64,000 bases of DNA from Raphanus sativus (lineage: Eukaryota; Streptophyta; Magnoliopsida; Brassicales; Brassicaceae), in the NCBI RefSeq assembly GCF_000801105.2, contig NC_079519.1, positions 1,796,668 to 1,860,667 of the forward strand, written 5' to 3'. Below the pieces are notes generated by a model that was not told where the DNA came from, did no database searches, and saw only the letters and a program-made list of their open reading frames with translations. Position numbers and translations under genes: made by a program. The first letter of the stretch is position 1. Every line of letters begins with the position of its first letter. Below are positions 11,732-24,002 of this stretch, piece by piece.

Positions 11732-12155
11732 AACATCTCCAACATCATTCTATTTTCCAATCTAAAATAAAATTTAAAGTAAAAGTGTTACAATGGTGTT
11801 CTATAATAAAGTAAAAAATGAGTTTACTCTATGTATAGAGTAAGTTTTTTTTGTTCATCATTTTATTTTTCACTCTAAGATAGAATATTATTAAAGTATA
11901 TCACAATTCTATTTTGAAATAAAAAATAAAGTAAATCATTAGAGATGGTATAATGATTCACTTTATGATATAGAGTTATTGATAATATAGTGAAATATAA
12001 AAAAATATTATCTTTTAATCTATTTTTAGAATAAAAAGCAATATTACTCTATATTCTACTTTATTATAGAGTAAACTATTGTAACAAGTCTAATTCTATA
12101 ATAGTGTTATTTTAGAGTGAAATATAAAAGAAATTATAGAATACCATTAGAGACA
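11732..12155. mobile_element. foldback MITE-like element (copy 1)
   Basis: The left end aacatctccaacatcattct and the complement of the right end (ctgtctctaatggtattct) are related. The interior has mutually complementary words such as 'agtttactctatg' / 'tagagtaaactattg' and 'ttttagagtgaaatata', so the ~420 bp can fold back on itself. It resembles the short element at 43211-43394. Exact ends and target-site duplication are uncertain. Confidence 0.5.
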
Positions 12156-12500
12156 GCTATTATATACTTCCTTTCTCTCGCACATATTCCTTACGATCCA
12201 AATGTTACCCATAAGCATCTTAAAAAAGTCAACAAGTATACTACCTATTGGTTTACCATTTAAGTAATTTCGTTATGGTGCATGATCAGGAAGCAGCATT
12301 GCTTCGGTGCAAACTTCTGGAACACAGTAATCTTATCTAACTGTTTTTTCTGTCTTGCAAGATCAGACAGCTAGTGTATGAAGACAACGAGCATGCATGT
12401 TGTTACACTAAAAGGAGATAAGAAAATGATTATGAATATATTTGTAAATATTAATTGTAATTAGAAAACTCATGTTCGGATTTAGTATTTATGTATGTTA

Positions 12501-12543
12501 ATGAATTAATTCGATTTGACCAAAAAAATGAATTAATTCGATT
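12501..12543 (+). repeat. micro-retroposon-like insertion with 16-bp repeats
   Basis: atgaattaattcgatt is perfectly repeated at 12501-12516 and 12528-12543, enclosing the 11-bp insert tgaccaaaaaa. It is conserved in copy 2 at 21312-21354. Confidence 0.5.
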
Positions 12544-12639
12544 GTATAAAATTATTTTAATATTTCATAAATTTTGTAATACTTCAATAATTAAATATGT
12601 AATCATTTTGTATTTAGATTAATTAAAAAATGTAATAAA

Positions 12640-12942
12640 ATAGCAAGAAGAGTATTGTTACAAAACTCTTTGTAGCCATTTACTGTTGTAGCTTTTTTTT
12701 TTTTTTTTGATAAACCATTTACTGTTGTAGCTAGAGTTTGATATATGGTAAATTATGATTAATATAGTTAGAAATATATTCGTAGCTATGGGGTGGAAGG
12801 ATAGCTATAATTAACCATGTTTGGACGATAGTTATTATAAACTCATAACTACAAAAATATTTGTGGCTCGACGTAGCTATTGATCAAATAGCTACATATT
12901 TTTGGTCATATCAACAATTAACTTCAGTTAATTCTTGTAGTG
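12640..12942. mobile_element. CACTA-type terminus (copy 1)
   Basis: The segment ends ...aattcttgtagtg at 12942. Read on the other strand it begins CACTACAAGAATTAACTGAA, the form of a plant CACTA (En/Spm) terminus. Upstream are clustered subterminal words of the 'tagctat' / 'gtagct' type. The opposite end was not found, so the left boundary is arbitrary. Confidence 0.55.
12676..12731 (-). repeat. micro-retroposon-like insertion with 17-bp repeats
   Basis: ccatttactgttgtagc is perfectly repeated at 12676-12692 and 12715-12731. The 22-bp insert is 16 T followed by gataaa, which on the minus strand is tttatc plus poly-A. It lies in the CACTA-like region and is also in copy 2 (21487-21542). Confidence 0.6.
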
Positions 12943-13053
12943 TACAGTGTAACCAAGACGATCAAAATGTTTTATTTAATTCCTTGTTCCAGAAAAAATG
13001 TGTACACCTAATAATTTACTTCTTTTTCATCTATTGTATGGTATTGCTATATA

Positions 13054-13153
13054 NNNNNNNNNNNNNNNNNNNNNNNNNNNNNNNNNNNNNNNNNNNNNNN
13101 NNNNNNNNNNNNNNNNNNNNNNNNNNNNNNNNNNNNNNNNNNNNNNNNNNNNN
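13054..13153. other. assembly gap of 100 N
   Basis: Exactly 100 undetermined bases, the conventional filler for a gap of unknown size. It sits precisely between the end of duplicated copy 1 and the start of copy 2. Confidence 0.99.
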
Positions 13154-13364
13154 GTTGCTCTTGTACCAGAAAAAATCGTAATGGGCTATTATTATATGGC
13201 ATTCACATGGTTCGCGATTTGTTTTTTTTTTTCGGAGACGAATCTCAGATCGATGGGGTGAAAAATCGTGCTCGCAACATGCCCGTTTTTATTCTCAGTA
13301 TTCTGTAATTCTCGAGTCATTATGATTAATTACACCCAACGAAGAACAAAAACATAAGAGCTTA

Positions 13365-15090
13365 TTACAATGAATACACAACCTTTGCCTTTGCTTGCTT
13401 AGCTAATGCCTCTAACGCGATATCAACCGCATCTGGTAAGTCATAGTTGGTAGCGTTCGGGTGCGCATAAGTCATTTTCGGGATCATTTCAATAACAGCT
13501 TCCCTCATTTGAACCACCTCATTCTCCGATATCCTCGAGAGTTCTTGTTCTATTAGAGTACTGTTCTTCTCGTCCATAAACACTGAGTAACTCCTTTTGT
13601 TGTCAGGAAGATACCACATGTATTGTGTATACATAGTGTGTGGTGAAAAGAAAACCGGTATGCACCCGGCTAACATTGCATCGAATGTTGACCTACGTGT
13701 GAACGAGTCACCTGGTGCTTGTAGGCAAAACCGTGACCGAGCCATCACTCCTAATACCGTCATCGGATCGTGGCACCTACATTAATTGACCAAATAATTA
13801 AGTTTAATATTCTAGTAACATTTTCTAATGACACAATATAAATGAATACATGTACAAAACACTTCGAATACAGTTGCGCAACTTATTTTCCTATTGAAGT
13901 AATTGACATAGCTAACCAATGAAAACGTAACGTAATAAAGTAACCGTTCGTGGCAGTCGTTGTCATTTGTAAATACAAATTATGTTGAAATTGATGATTA
14001 TGGTCCCCGTCAATATTGAAATCGAGGTCCAGGGTAATAAATAATAGAGCCAATTGTCAAATTTACAGAAGTAGAAAATGGAAAGAAAAAAGGCATCTAA
14101 CCTGGACCCTCCACTTTCACACTTGAGAAGCTCACAACGGCTTGAGCCAGCGCATGTTCTGATCAGCTCGTCTCTAATGGCTGCTTTCTCCAAGCCCTTT
14201 CTCGGACCACCGACAAAACTAAACAAGTGTGGTCTCTCAACACTTCTCATCTTTTCTTGCCACGTCCCCATCTCCGCTGACGTGTACGGGTGAAAATACG
14301 AAGGATACGGTATACCCAACTGGTTGTCACCGTCCCACGGTTGCCTCTCCACAGTCAGTACCGACATGTTTCTGACGCGTGGCATTTGCATGAGTATGTT
14401 TGCACCAAAGTCAGGGCTTGTTTCGTCACTAGATCGCATGAAATCCCAAGCTGTTCTCCCAAATGCCAAGAAATGATCTCGACCGTTGCTTCTCCGCCAA
14501 CATCTTTGACCACTTATATAGTCAACTAATCTAACGGCTAGCTCGTCACGCTTCGTTAGGTTGTATTCGCGGAACACGCTTGATGCGTAGAGCCCACCGT
14601 AAAAAGGAATGTAGAAAATGTCCGCATTGTTTGGCTCCCACGTGCGGCACGGATGGTTTTCAACACGTGCGTGGAAAATCATCTCGGCTATGAACTGGTG
14701 CGTAGCGAACCATGTTTTGCTGTCGCCGCCGCCCCGATGGAGAGGTTGGCCGAGACCGTTGTTGGCCACGTGAGGACACATGTCGGTGTAGATGTTTAAG
14801 TGTCGGCAGTTTTGGAGGAGGTTGGTGTTAAACTCCTTGGGAAGATCGTAGACATAGACGGTGAAGTTTTGGTTGCACGTGCGCGGGAGTGATGAGGCTG
14901 TGAATGATGTTGTTTGTGGTGGAGAAGTGAATGGGGATAGGAGAATCAAGAAGATGAGACAAATGGAGCAGAAGAGAAGAAGTGTGGGGATTGTTAGCTT
15001 AAGGGTTTCTCTGTTTTTGGAGTATTTTTTCTCTTTCTCCTCCTTCTCTGGCCAGAGATCGATCTTGACATGCTTCTTGTTGTAAGCCAT
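13365..15090 (-). CDS. GT47 exostosin-family glycosyltransferase (copy 2)
   Basis: Same two-exon model as copy 1: exon 1 15090-14102, exon 2 13776-13365, 466 aa, with the identical phase-2 junction at Arg330. The only amino-acid difference noticed is Ala224 in copy 1 to Thr here (GCA to ACA), in a variable stretch outside the C-terminal GDSFTRRSTFDAMLAGC block. The intron is 325 bp because the MITE is missing. The open frame, anchor and conserved motifs are intact, so nothing suggests decay. Whether it is a second gene or the other allele of copy 1 cannot be decided from sequence alone, given the 100-N gap. Confidence 0.88.
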
Positions 15091-15747
15091 AGCAATTGAA
15101 GAGGAAGAGAGAGGAGAGGTGGAAATGACTAAGTAGACGTTAAATAGTGAAAGAAATTAAGGGCGTTACTTTGACGGTGGAACATGTAATCCGGGATGAT
15201 TATATTAAATGAAGAGTGATAAGGAAATAAAGCTCTCAAACATATAACATTTTTGTATGCTGTCCTGCATTATTCACGGATATAATGGGCTTGACTATAT
15301 ATGTGTTAAATTAAATAATAATAATGAAATTATTATGACAGTCGAATGATTTAATAGCGAAAATAGAGGAATAAATACTTTATTCACATAGTTATTGTTT
15401 TCTTGTTCACATTCACACTAATTGTATAAGGCCAAAGTTTTGGTTTAGTTTTGAATAGTTTTAGTTCTTATTTTACGAAAACACCGCCAAATCTTGATTG
15501 ATGTCTTAAATAGTAAAAAGTATTGTATATCATTCACCAGTAATAATATTTCAACAATAGTATTTGTTATTGTGGCAAATACCATTTTTCTACAAGCAAC
15601 TGATAAGAAAGTTTGCTGGGTATCAAATTCTAGAAATCTCAAATGGTGGTTGACGAAGACAAATACAAAGAAATTCAATTGGTGTATAAGGACATTACAT
15701 CTGTAAACTATCTAATAATAAATTGGGAAACGAATATTGCTGACAAG

Positions 15748-18700
15748 ATACCATGTTTTCGGACCACTCTCCTTGTGTCATCAACACTGCTTGCCCCCTC
15801 CCCTCCTCTGGCACAAAACCCTTTAAATTCTTCAACCATCTATTCTCCCTCCTATTTTTTATCCCTTCGGTTGAGGCAAGTTGGATTCTGGCCGGAAGCA
15901 GAGCATCGGATCTATCTTCACTAGGCGCAAAACTAAAGAGCCTTAAATGGCCTCTCAAATCTCTCCATCATGATAATTTTTCTGATATTCAAAAACGAAT
16001 GAGTGAGGTTAACGGTTTGCTGAAATCTGTGCAGGTTCAGGCTATGGCGTATCCTATTACTACCTTGTTCCAAGAGGAAAGAGATCTCCAGGATAAATAT
16101 AACTTCCTTCGAGGGATCGAAGAGTCGTTCTTTCATCAGAAATCATGTGTAAATTGGCTAAGGCTTGGTGATTTTAACACGCCATTCTATCAAAGCGTTG
16201 CTATGGCGAGAGCCTCAAAGAACTCTATCAGGTCCATTACACTAGCGAATGGCACTGTCATCACTGACCCTGACCTCATAAGTCACACTGCCATCTCTCA
16301 CTTCCAGAGTATACTTGCTCCCGACGTGTTGTCTCCAATCAGCCCCTCGATCCTCTGGTTGAGAGATTTGCACTCTCTCTCTTGCTCTGAACATGACCGA
16401 CACCTGATGTCTACGGTACCGGTCCAGGCGGAAATTGCAAACATCCTAAAGAAGTTAAACCCCAGCAAAGCACCAGGTCCTGATGGATACTCCCCGGGAT
16501 TTTTTAAAGCAGCGTGGCCTATCGTGGGTGATGAAGTGCTCCTCTCCATCTCTAATTTTTTTGTAACAGCTTTCATGCCGCGATCAACAAATGCTACCCT
16601 GCTAACACTGGTCCCAAAGAAGCCCGGAGCCACTGGTATCACTGACTACAGGCCGATATCCTGTTGTAATACCACGTACAAGACTATCTCTAGGCTTCTC
16701 GTCAAACGTCTAAAGCCAATCCTGCCTCGAGTCATTTTACCCAACCAAACCGCTTTTGTTCAGGGAAGACTCTTGATAGAGAATACTTTGCTTGCTTCTG
16801 AAATTGTGCAGGGCTACCATAGAAAAGGAGGGGAAAAGAGGATAACTCTCAAAGTGGACATTGCGAAAGCATTCGACACAGTGAGGTGGGAGTTTCTCTT
16901 CAACTGTCTGCGTAGCTTCAACGTCCCTGAGGTCTACATTCGCTGGCTGGAAGGTTGTGTCTGCACCCCGTCATACTCTGTTGCATTTAATGGCTCCATG
17001 TATGGTTACTTCAAGGGAAAGAGAGGGCTCAGACAAGGGGATCCACTGTCGCCTTATCTGTTTGTCTTGGTCATGAACTGCCTCTCCATGGCCCTAGACA
17101 GAGCGGCTTCTCAAGGGCAATTTCATTACCATCCTCGCTGCGGAAAGTCAAAACTGACCCATCTCTCTTTTGCAGATGACCTCCTCATTTTCTCAGATGG
17201 CTCCATCTCCTCTGTCCTAGCAATTCTAGCAGTACTAAGAGACTTCGAAGCAAGATCGGGGTTAGCTGTGAGCATTCAAAAAACGTGTTACTTTGCTGCA
17301 GGTATGTCGGATGCAGACTTGGAAGAACTGAACCGTCTCTCGGGCTTATCACCGGGGGTTTTTCCCATCCGCTACCTGTAAGTTCCACTACATTCTAAGA
17401 AGCTCTCTGTACTCCAATGCGCACCACTCCTCCAAGCCATAAAATCAAAGCTTCGCCTCTGGACAGTCCGTAGCTTATCTTATGCAGGCAGGCTCCAGCT
17501 CATTACATATGTCATCAATGGGATCACCAACTTCTGGTCCAGCTCTTTTATAATACCGAAGACAGTAATTAAAGAGATCGACTCCCTCTGCTCAAAATTC
17601 CTTTGGAAGGGTGATATAACTGCTCATGCATCTGCGAAGTTATCTTGGGACTCTTGCTGTTTTTCAAAAGATGAAGGTGGGCTGGGACTCCGAAATATTG
17701 AGGTATGGAACACGGCCTGCGCTGTGAAAATGGTTTGGCTCCTGTTTTTTGCATCAAACTCTATCTGGGCTACTTGGTTTATAGCAGAAATTTTCGAAGG
17801 GAACCTCCAAGCGTTTTGGGTGATAAATACAAAGCAAAAGCACTCTTGGCTTGTAAACAAGCTACTGGACTTGCGGCCCACTGTATTCCCATGGATTAAG
17901 CAGAGAATTGGCAATGGGAAAACTTGTTACTTCTGGACGGGAAATTGGTCCCACTTCGGTGCAATGACTACTTACCTCCACACCTCTGTTACTAGACGAT
18001 TTCCTATCGCTAGGGATGCAACACTTGCTGAGCTTTGGGAGAACAATGCATGGGTTTTGCCAAACGCTAGATCGGAGAGCAAGGTACTGGTTATCTCTTT
18101 CCTCTCCACTCTTTTGCTTACTGATGCTACTGACTCTGTTGACTGGTTACCTGGTGGCGTTATGCGCCAAAAATTCTCTACCGGAGAAATTTACAACCTC
18201 TTGAAGCCTCACCCCTCAAAGGTCACTTGGCACAAGGAGGTCTGGTTTTCGGTTGGTATCTCTAAGCACAAGTTCCTCACATGGCTAATGGTACTTAATC
18301 GTTGTCCTACCCGGAATAGGATCTCAGCTGGGGACTCCAAACTGATCCTCATTACCTGTTCTGTAATGGTTCTGCTGAATCAATTAATCACTGTTTTTTC
18401 AGCTGTAATTTTACTTGGTCTATCTGGATAGAGGTGGCTGCAAACTGCGGCTTTCAAACGCCAAGGTACTGGAACCTGCTACTGGATCGTCTGGCTGGAA
18501 ATTTCACAAACAGGTATCACAAAGCGCTAACTTTCTTGGCATGGCAAGCAACCCTTTATGTGTTATGGACTGAGCGTAATAATAGGCTGCATAGATCACA
18601 TTTCACTTCAGCAGATGGATTGGTCAGACTGATAAAGCGCACTATAAAAAATAGGATTTCTAGCCTGCGACAGAAGAGACCTGTGTACTCCTCCTCCCTT

Positions 18701-18863
18701 CTTCAACTATGGTTCTCTGGATAAAGTTTTCACCCTCTCTGTGTAGAGTTATAACTATGTTATTTTGTTTATGTTAAAGACCACTTGGTCTACTGTGTTT
18801 GATCACTGTAAAATCTTTTCATTCTCATGCCTTAAATAGAATATCTTTTGTCAAAAAAAAAAA
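15748..18863 (+). mobile_element. LINE (L1-type) retrotransposon, 5'-truncated, copy 2
   Basis: Counterpart of 6865-9980 with the same 5' truncation point and the same poly-A tail (18853-18863). Its frame disruptions are shared, so it is the same insertion event rather than an independent one. Confidence 0.9.
15753..18724 (+). pseudogene. LINE ORF2 remnant (RT, zf-RVT), copy 2
   Basis: The protein from 15753 to 17381 is identical, as given, to that of copy 1 up to the TAA that interrupts RYLGVPL. The downstream frame and the shift into the zinc-binding region (18434-18724) are also the same. The catalytic SFADDLLIF is present. No gain or loss of coding capacity was seen relative to copy 1. 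Confidence 0.85.
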
Positions 18864-19057
18864 TGTTAAGGGAAATTATCAAGACAAAAGAAAACAAAAT
18901 AATTGTGCACCCTAGAATATTACATGCATTACAAATTGACTTCTGGATTCAAGGTTTCCAATGAAATTAGATATTTAAAAACAACAATATTACATGCATT
19001 AAAAATTTGGAAATAAAATAATATTTTGGCATCTGATCAAATCAATATCTGATTTTT

Positions 19058-19105
19058 AATTGCCTGTATTTTCTTTTTTCTTTTTGGCATAATTGCCTGT
19101 ATTTT
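19058..19105 (-). repeat. micro-retroposon-like insertion (copy 2)
   Basis: Same as 10175-10222: 15-bp aattgcctgtatttt repeats around an 18-bp T-rich insert (19073-19090). Confidence 0.5.
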
Positions 19106-19118
19106 GAACAGTTTTCAC

Positions 19119-20033
19119 TAGACTGTTCAATATGGCAAAACCGAACCGAACCGAAATAGACAATGTGGTTTGGATTTGGTATATACCATATAAATCGAAT
19201 GTATGTAATTTTCTAAAAACTGTAAGATTTGGATATGGTTTGGTATATAACCGATAAAACCGAATAAACCGAATAAAACCGATCAAAAATAGAAACATGT
19301 AAATATGTATATATTTTATAACAACGTATGAAAATCATAAGTTAATTTATTTGCTAATAACTATTACCATATTTTTACAGTAATAAAAGAAGTCATGATT
19401 TGTTAAACATTTGAAGTATAATTAAATAACAATTCATCGCAATCGATGCTTCTTATTTTTTAGTCTTTTTTTGATATTTTTGCTTTATTTTAGCATTGAC
19501 TAAATTGAAATAAAGATTATAAATTTGATGGACAACAATTAGTAGAAATTCTTCACAACTTTTTTAATCTATAAATGAACAGAGATTCGTGTTCAATCGA
19601 AGAAACATGAATTTGATGAACGGTAAATTTGGAAGAATAGAAAAACTTTCTTTAGTGCTTCGTCCTGTTTTGTTTTTAGTTTTTTTTTACTTTTATTCAA
19701 AATTTTGAGTTTTGATTTTAATTCTAGATTTGATTATTTTATTAGATGGTATAAGCGTTTTTTATTTTTTTGTTTTTTTATTTAAACATATAATATTTTT
19801 TAATAAATGATTGTGTTGACAACATGACTCTAAAATTCATATAATATGATCACAAAATAAAAAATTATGTTTTTGGTATAAAACCGAATAAACCGAAAAT
19901 CGATAGTATATAAATCGAACCGAACCGAAGTAAATATGGATTTAAAATGGTAGTTGTATTTTACTAACCGAAATACCGAAAAACCGAAAAAACCGAACCG
20001 AAACCGAACCGATATTCGAATTGAACACCCCTA
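19119..20033. mobile_element. non-autonomous hAT element (copy 2)
   Basis: Counterpart of 10236-11150 with the same ends, the same 8-bp flanks gttttcac / gttttcag, and 'aaccgaaccg' subterminal words. It differs by homopolymer lengths. Confidence 0.8.
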
Positions 20034-20542
20034 GTTTTCAGGCATTATATGGAAGTTTTTTTGGCGTTTCTGTCATCCAGAAATAAGAATGCACTTTTCT
20101 TCATAGATATGATAGCTTTTCCATAAAGCCCATCCTTCGGAGTCCAAAGTTCGAGGCTTTAGAAATGGGGCCTTGTTATTTTAGAAGATATTAATAAAGC
20201 CTATCCTTCATGAATCATATTATGCTATGTTTATGAAGCAAACTATGTATTATTTCATGTATCCAAACTATATTGGTTGTTCATTTCGAGTATGAATCAT
20301 TGTTTTATTGATAATAATTAATTACCTATACCTATGATATTTTGTGTGACCTAACTAATCATATCAAGAAAATGAAAATGTTTTATTTAAGAGTTTCTTT
20401 ATTTAATTAGGCGTGAGAAGTTTCTCTTTGAAGAAAGTTACTGCAATCATAATTACCAAACTTGAAGAAAGTTTCTCTTTGAAGAAAGTTACTGCAATCA
20501 TAATTACCATTGTATTTTCCAATCTTTTAAGTTTGTTCTATA

Positions 20543-20966
20543 AACATCTCCAACATCATTCTATTTTCCAATCTAAAATAAAATTTAAAGTAAAAGTGTT
20601 ACAATGGTGTTCTATAATAAAGTAAAAAATGAGTTTACTCTATGTATAGAGTAAATTTTTTTTGTTCATCATTTTATTTTTCACTCTAAGATAGAATATT
20701 ATTAAAGTATATCACAATTCTATTTTGAAATAAAAAATAAAGTAAATCATTAGAGATGGTATAATGATTCACTTTATGATATAGAGTTATTGATAATATA
20801 GTGAAATATAAAAAAATATTATCTTTTAATCTATTTTTAGAATAAAAAGCAATATTACTCTATATTCTACTTTATTATAGAGTAAACTATTGTAACAAGT
20901 CTAATTCTATAATAGTGTTATTTTAGAGTGAAATATAAAAGAAATTATAGAATACCATTAGAGACA
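20543..20966. mobile_element. foldback MITE-like element (copy 2)
   Basis: Counterpart of 11732-12155, with the same self-complementary interior and uncertain ends. Confidence 0.5.
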
Positions 20967-21311
20967 GCTATTATATACTTCCTTTCTCTCGCACATATTC
21001 CTTACGATCCAAATGTTACCCATAAGCATCTTAAAAAAGTCAACAAGTATACTACCTATTGGTTTACCATTTAAGTAATTTCGTTATGGTGCATGATCAG
21101 GAAGCAGCATTGCTTCGGTGCAAACTTCTGGAACACAGTAATCTTATCTAACTGTTTTTTCTGTCTTGCAAGATCAGACAGCTAGTGTATGAAGACAACG
21201 AGCATGCATGTTGTTACACTAAAAGGAGATAAGAAAATGATTATGAATATATTTGTAAATATTAATTGTAATTAGAAAACTCATGTTCGGATTTAGTATT
21301 TATGTATGTTA

Positions 21312-21354
21312 ATGAATTAATTCGATTTGACCAAAAAAATGAATTAATTCGATT
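21312..21354 (+). repeat. micro-retroposon-like insertion (copy 2)
   Basis: Same as 12501-12543: atgaattaattcgatt repeats around tgaccaaaaaa (21328-21338). Confidence 0.5.
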
Positions 21355-21450
21355 GTATAAAATTATTTTAATATTTCATAAATTTTGTAATACTTCAATA
21401 ATTAAATATGTAATCATTTTGTATTTAGATTAATTAAAAAATGTAATAAA

Positions 21451-21753
21451 ATAGCAAGAAGAGTATTGTTACAAAACTCTTTGTAGCCATTTACTGTTGT
21501 AGCTTTTTTTTTTTTTTTTGATAAACCATTTACTGTTGTAGCTAGAGTTTGATATATGGTAAATTATGATTAATATAGTTAGAAATATATTCGTAGCTAT
21601 GGGGTGGAAGGATAGCTATAATTAACCATGTTTGGACGATAGTTATTATAAACTCATAACTACAAAAATATTTGTGGCTCGACGTAGCTATTGATCAAAT
21701 AGCTACATATTTTTGGTCATATCAACAATTAACTTCAGTTAATTCTTGTAGTG
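21451..21753. mobile_element. CACTA-type terminus (copy 2)
   Basis: Counterpart of 12640-12942, ending aattcttgtagtg at 21753. It includes the 22-bp poly-T insert at 21504-21525 between perfect 17-bp repeats. Confidence 0.55.
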
Positions 21754-21864
21754 TACAGTGTAACCAAGACGATCAAAATGTTTTATTTAATTCCTTGTTC
21801 CAGAAAAAATGTGTACACCTAATAATTTACTTCTTTTTCATCTATTGTATGGTATTGCTATATA

Positions 21865-22773
21865 TATAGACAGGGACATTTTTCAATGAGAGTTCTTCTT
21901 TGTGTTTCAGAAGAAAACAAATGAGAGAAAAAAAAACAAGAAAAAACAATTGGGCTAATTAATATATGGGATATAGAGTAGCATGGTTGCATGCGGCAAG
22001 GCTAGTATATGTCTATTATAATAACTGTTTCAGAGCTTCAGATATCAAAAAGGAAAATCTCTTCTTTCCTATTTTCATATCATATATATAGGTAAATAAC
22101 ATAAATTACTGTCACAGAGTTTTGTATCTACAACGTACCTCACTGTTTTCACATTATTTTCATCAATTTATTTACATAGGTATAGGTAGTAAACAAAATC
22201 AGGTAGATGCATAGATATTTGTACTTGAGTAAGAAAAATGGATATATATTATATATATTGGACAGTTTGATGAGGGCGTATTTAGGGCGTATTTATGTAT
22301 ACACATAACCTACTTCCCAATAGACTTCTAGTCCTAGCTTCAGTAAGAGCAGAAGGATACAAAATTTCGAGTTACATCAATAAATATATTTACTAACAAT
22401 GATAACAACAAGTCGGTCTTTTACCTTTAAAGTCTAACTTACAAATATATTACGAATAGTACATTTAAATGAGTAACAATATTAGGAAAATCCCATGAAA
22501 AACTTTCAAAATAGCAAATACTTCCATTTTAAACCTCCAAATTTTAATTTTATGTTTCTATAATAAACCTTGAAACTAAAGATATTCATAATAAAATCTT
22601 CAAAGTGTGATATTAAGATAAACAAAATAATAAACTATTTATTAATTTCGGTTCATTTTGAAAAAATATGTGTTTTATTGCAATTATTATATTTTTAATA
22701 GAACTATCGTATATGTTCTGAAATAAAATAATTATATACTTTAAAAAAAATCATAAGAACGACTAGAAAGAAA
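21865..22773. other. intergenic, single-copy AT-rich DNA
   Basis: Unique sequence after the duplicated segment. No gene, RNA or element with readable ends was recognised. Confidence 0.4.
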
Positions 22774-22962
22774 ATGGTTTATCTGAAGTCTCCGCTGTAT
22801 CTGATCATCCTATTCACCTACGGTATTGCAGTTTCATCATTGTTTCTTGCCAGAGCACGAGACAAAGGGAAACAAAGAGAAAAATATAAGACGAAGAGGC
22901 GAGAAGCGTTAGTTAGGCGTATAAAACCCAAAATTATCATACACGTTACAAATCAAACATAA
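22774..22962 (+). CDS. possible small ORF, hydrophobic N-terminus, basic tail
   Basis: A 62-aa open frame, not recognised. Residues 1-25 (MVYLKSPLYLIILFTYGIAV...) would be a signal peptide or membrane anchor. The rest is strongly basic (ARDKGKQREKYKTKRREALVRRIKPK). That plan resembles small secreted-peptide precursors, but no known peptide motif is visible. There is no clear TATA box at a suitable distance, and chance frames of this size are common in AT-rich DNA. Treat it as a candidate only. Confidence 0.22.
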   Translation: MVYLKSPLYLIILFTYGIAVSSLFLARARDKGKQREKYKTKRREALVRRIKPKIIIHVTNQT

Positions 22963-23993
22963 CTTAAACTTTAAATTTTTTTTTACAGAAACATAATTGA
23001 AATTATGAACATAAAGTTTTTGGAGATCTCAGCAAATGGAAAAAAGAAACAAGTTGAAGAAGAAACCACACATGATGGACTCATAATCTGCAATAAGAAG
23101 ATAAAATATGAGAACTATCTTACTCCATTTTGTGTATAACATACGATGATTTCTTCCTCATTTATTAGTTTTCGCTTAGATTTTCTATTATTTTCTTTCA
23201 CGAACACTTACGATGGTTCAATCCTAATAAAGATCCTAAATTAATGTTATGAATAAAATAAAATATGATTTATTAAAAATATAAATAATTACAATAAATC
23301 ACATGTTTTATCAAAAAGGAGACAGAGTTAATAAAGATGTTAACATAGGTTATTATTCTGTTTATCTTAACATTACATAAAACACGCTAGCTATTTCCAA
23401 GAGATTTTAATCAAGTAAACATAGATTATGAATTAAACCTAAAGGGAAAAAGAAGAGAAGAGCATGCATCAGATATAAATGTAAATGAAAAATGCAAAAT
23501 TGGAAAACAGATGCTAAGGCAGCAACTTTAAACATTCTTCTGTTTCTTGGACTGCACGAAGGTCCAGCGTGTTTTGAATCGATGGCAGTGTAGATTGATT
23601 GCTATTTAACAGTTAGCTGCAACATTTTTAGTGTAGTTCTGAGCCTATCACTAGGTCCAAATCATACCTAGTTCTATACATACTGCATCCATGTATTCAT
23701 CTATACGTGTTACAAATTTTCGTATGTATGTATCTATACATTGTAGATGTGGTAGATAGCGGACGTAGAATCCCGAGATAAATCGGAAGAAAGGTATGGG
23801 ACGAAAACGTTTTTGCTTGACGGATCTGTCTCTGCGTGTGTGCTTTTTGGCTTTAGCGATGCGAGCGAAATATTTGTAATTAGTTAAAGTTGTCTTTACA
23901 TTGCTTTCTTTTTCTCTCTCTCACTCTTTTTCTTTGTCTAAAACCGTGACTTGTTCACATCTTTCGTTCGTGCTTCAATTTTCTTCTTTAGCT
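22963..23993. other. intergenic
   Basis: No gene seen. 23760-23960 is less AT-rich and ends in a CT-rich tract, but it has no open frame with protein-like character. Confidence 0.4.
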
Positions 23994-24002
23994 TTCTTTT
24001 TT

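Larger units (their letters stand above)
4035..13053. repeat. ~9 kb duplicated segment, copy 1
   Basis: Co-linear with 13154-21864. The coordinate offset between copies is 9119-9120 at the start, 8883 through the gene and LINE, and 8811 at the end. The steps are explained by a MITE present only here (net 237 bp) and a rearranged stretch 72 bp longer here (about 11560-11690). Single-base and homopolymer differences are scattered through it. The right edge is the assembly gap. Confidence 0.95.
13154..21864. repeat. ~9 kb duplicated segment, copy 2
   Basis: Co-linear with 4035-13053. It begins immediately after the gap at the base matching 4035. Its last shared bases (gtattgctatata) match those just before the gap, after which unique sequence follows. 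Compared with copy 1 it lacks the intronic MITE and has a simpler structure near 20440-20510. Confidence 0.95.

Noticed and set aside
12861..13261. Open frames running through the Ns
   Set aside because: They exist only because undetermined bases contain no stop codons.
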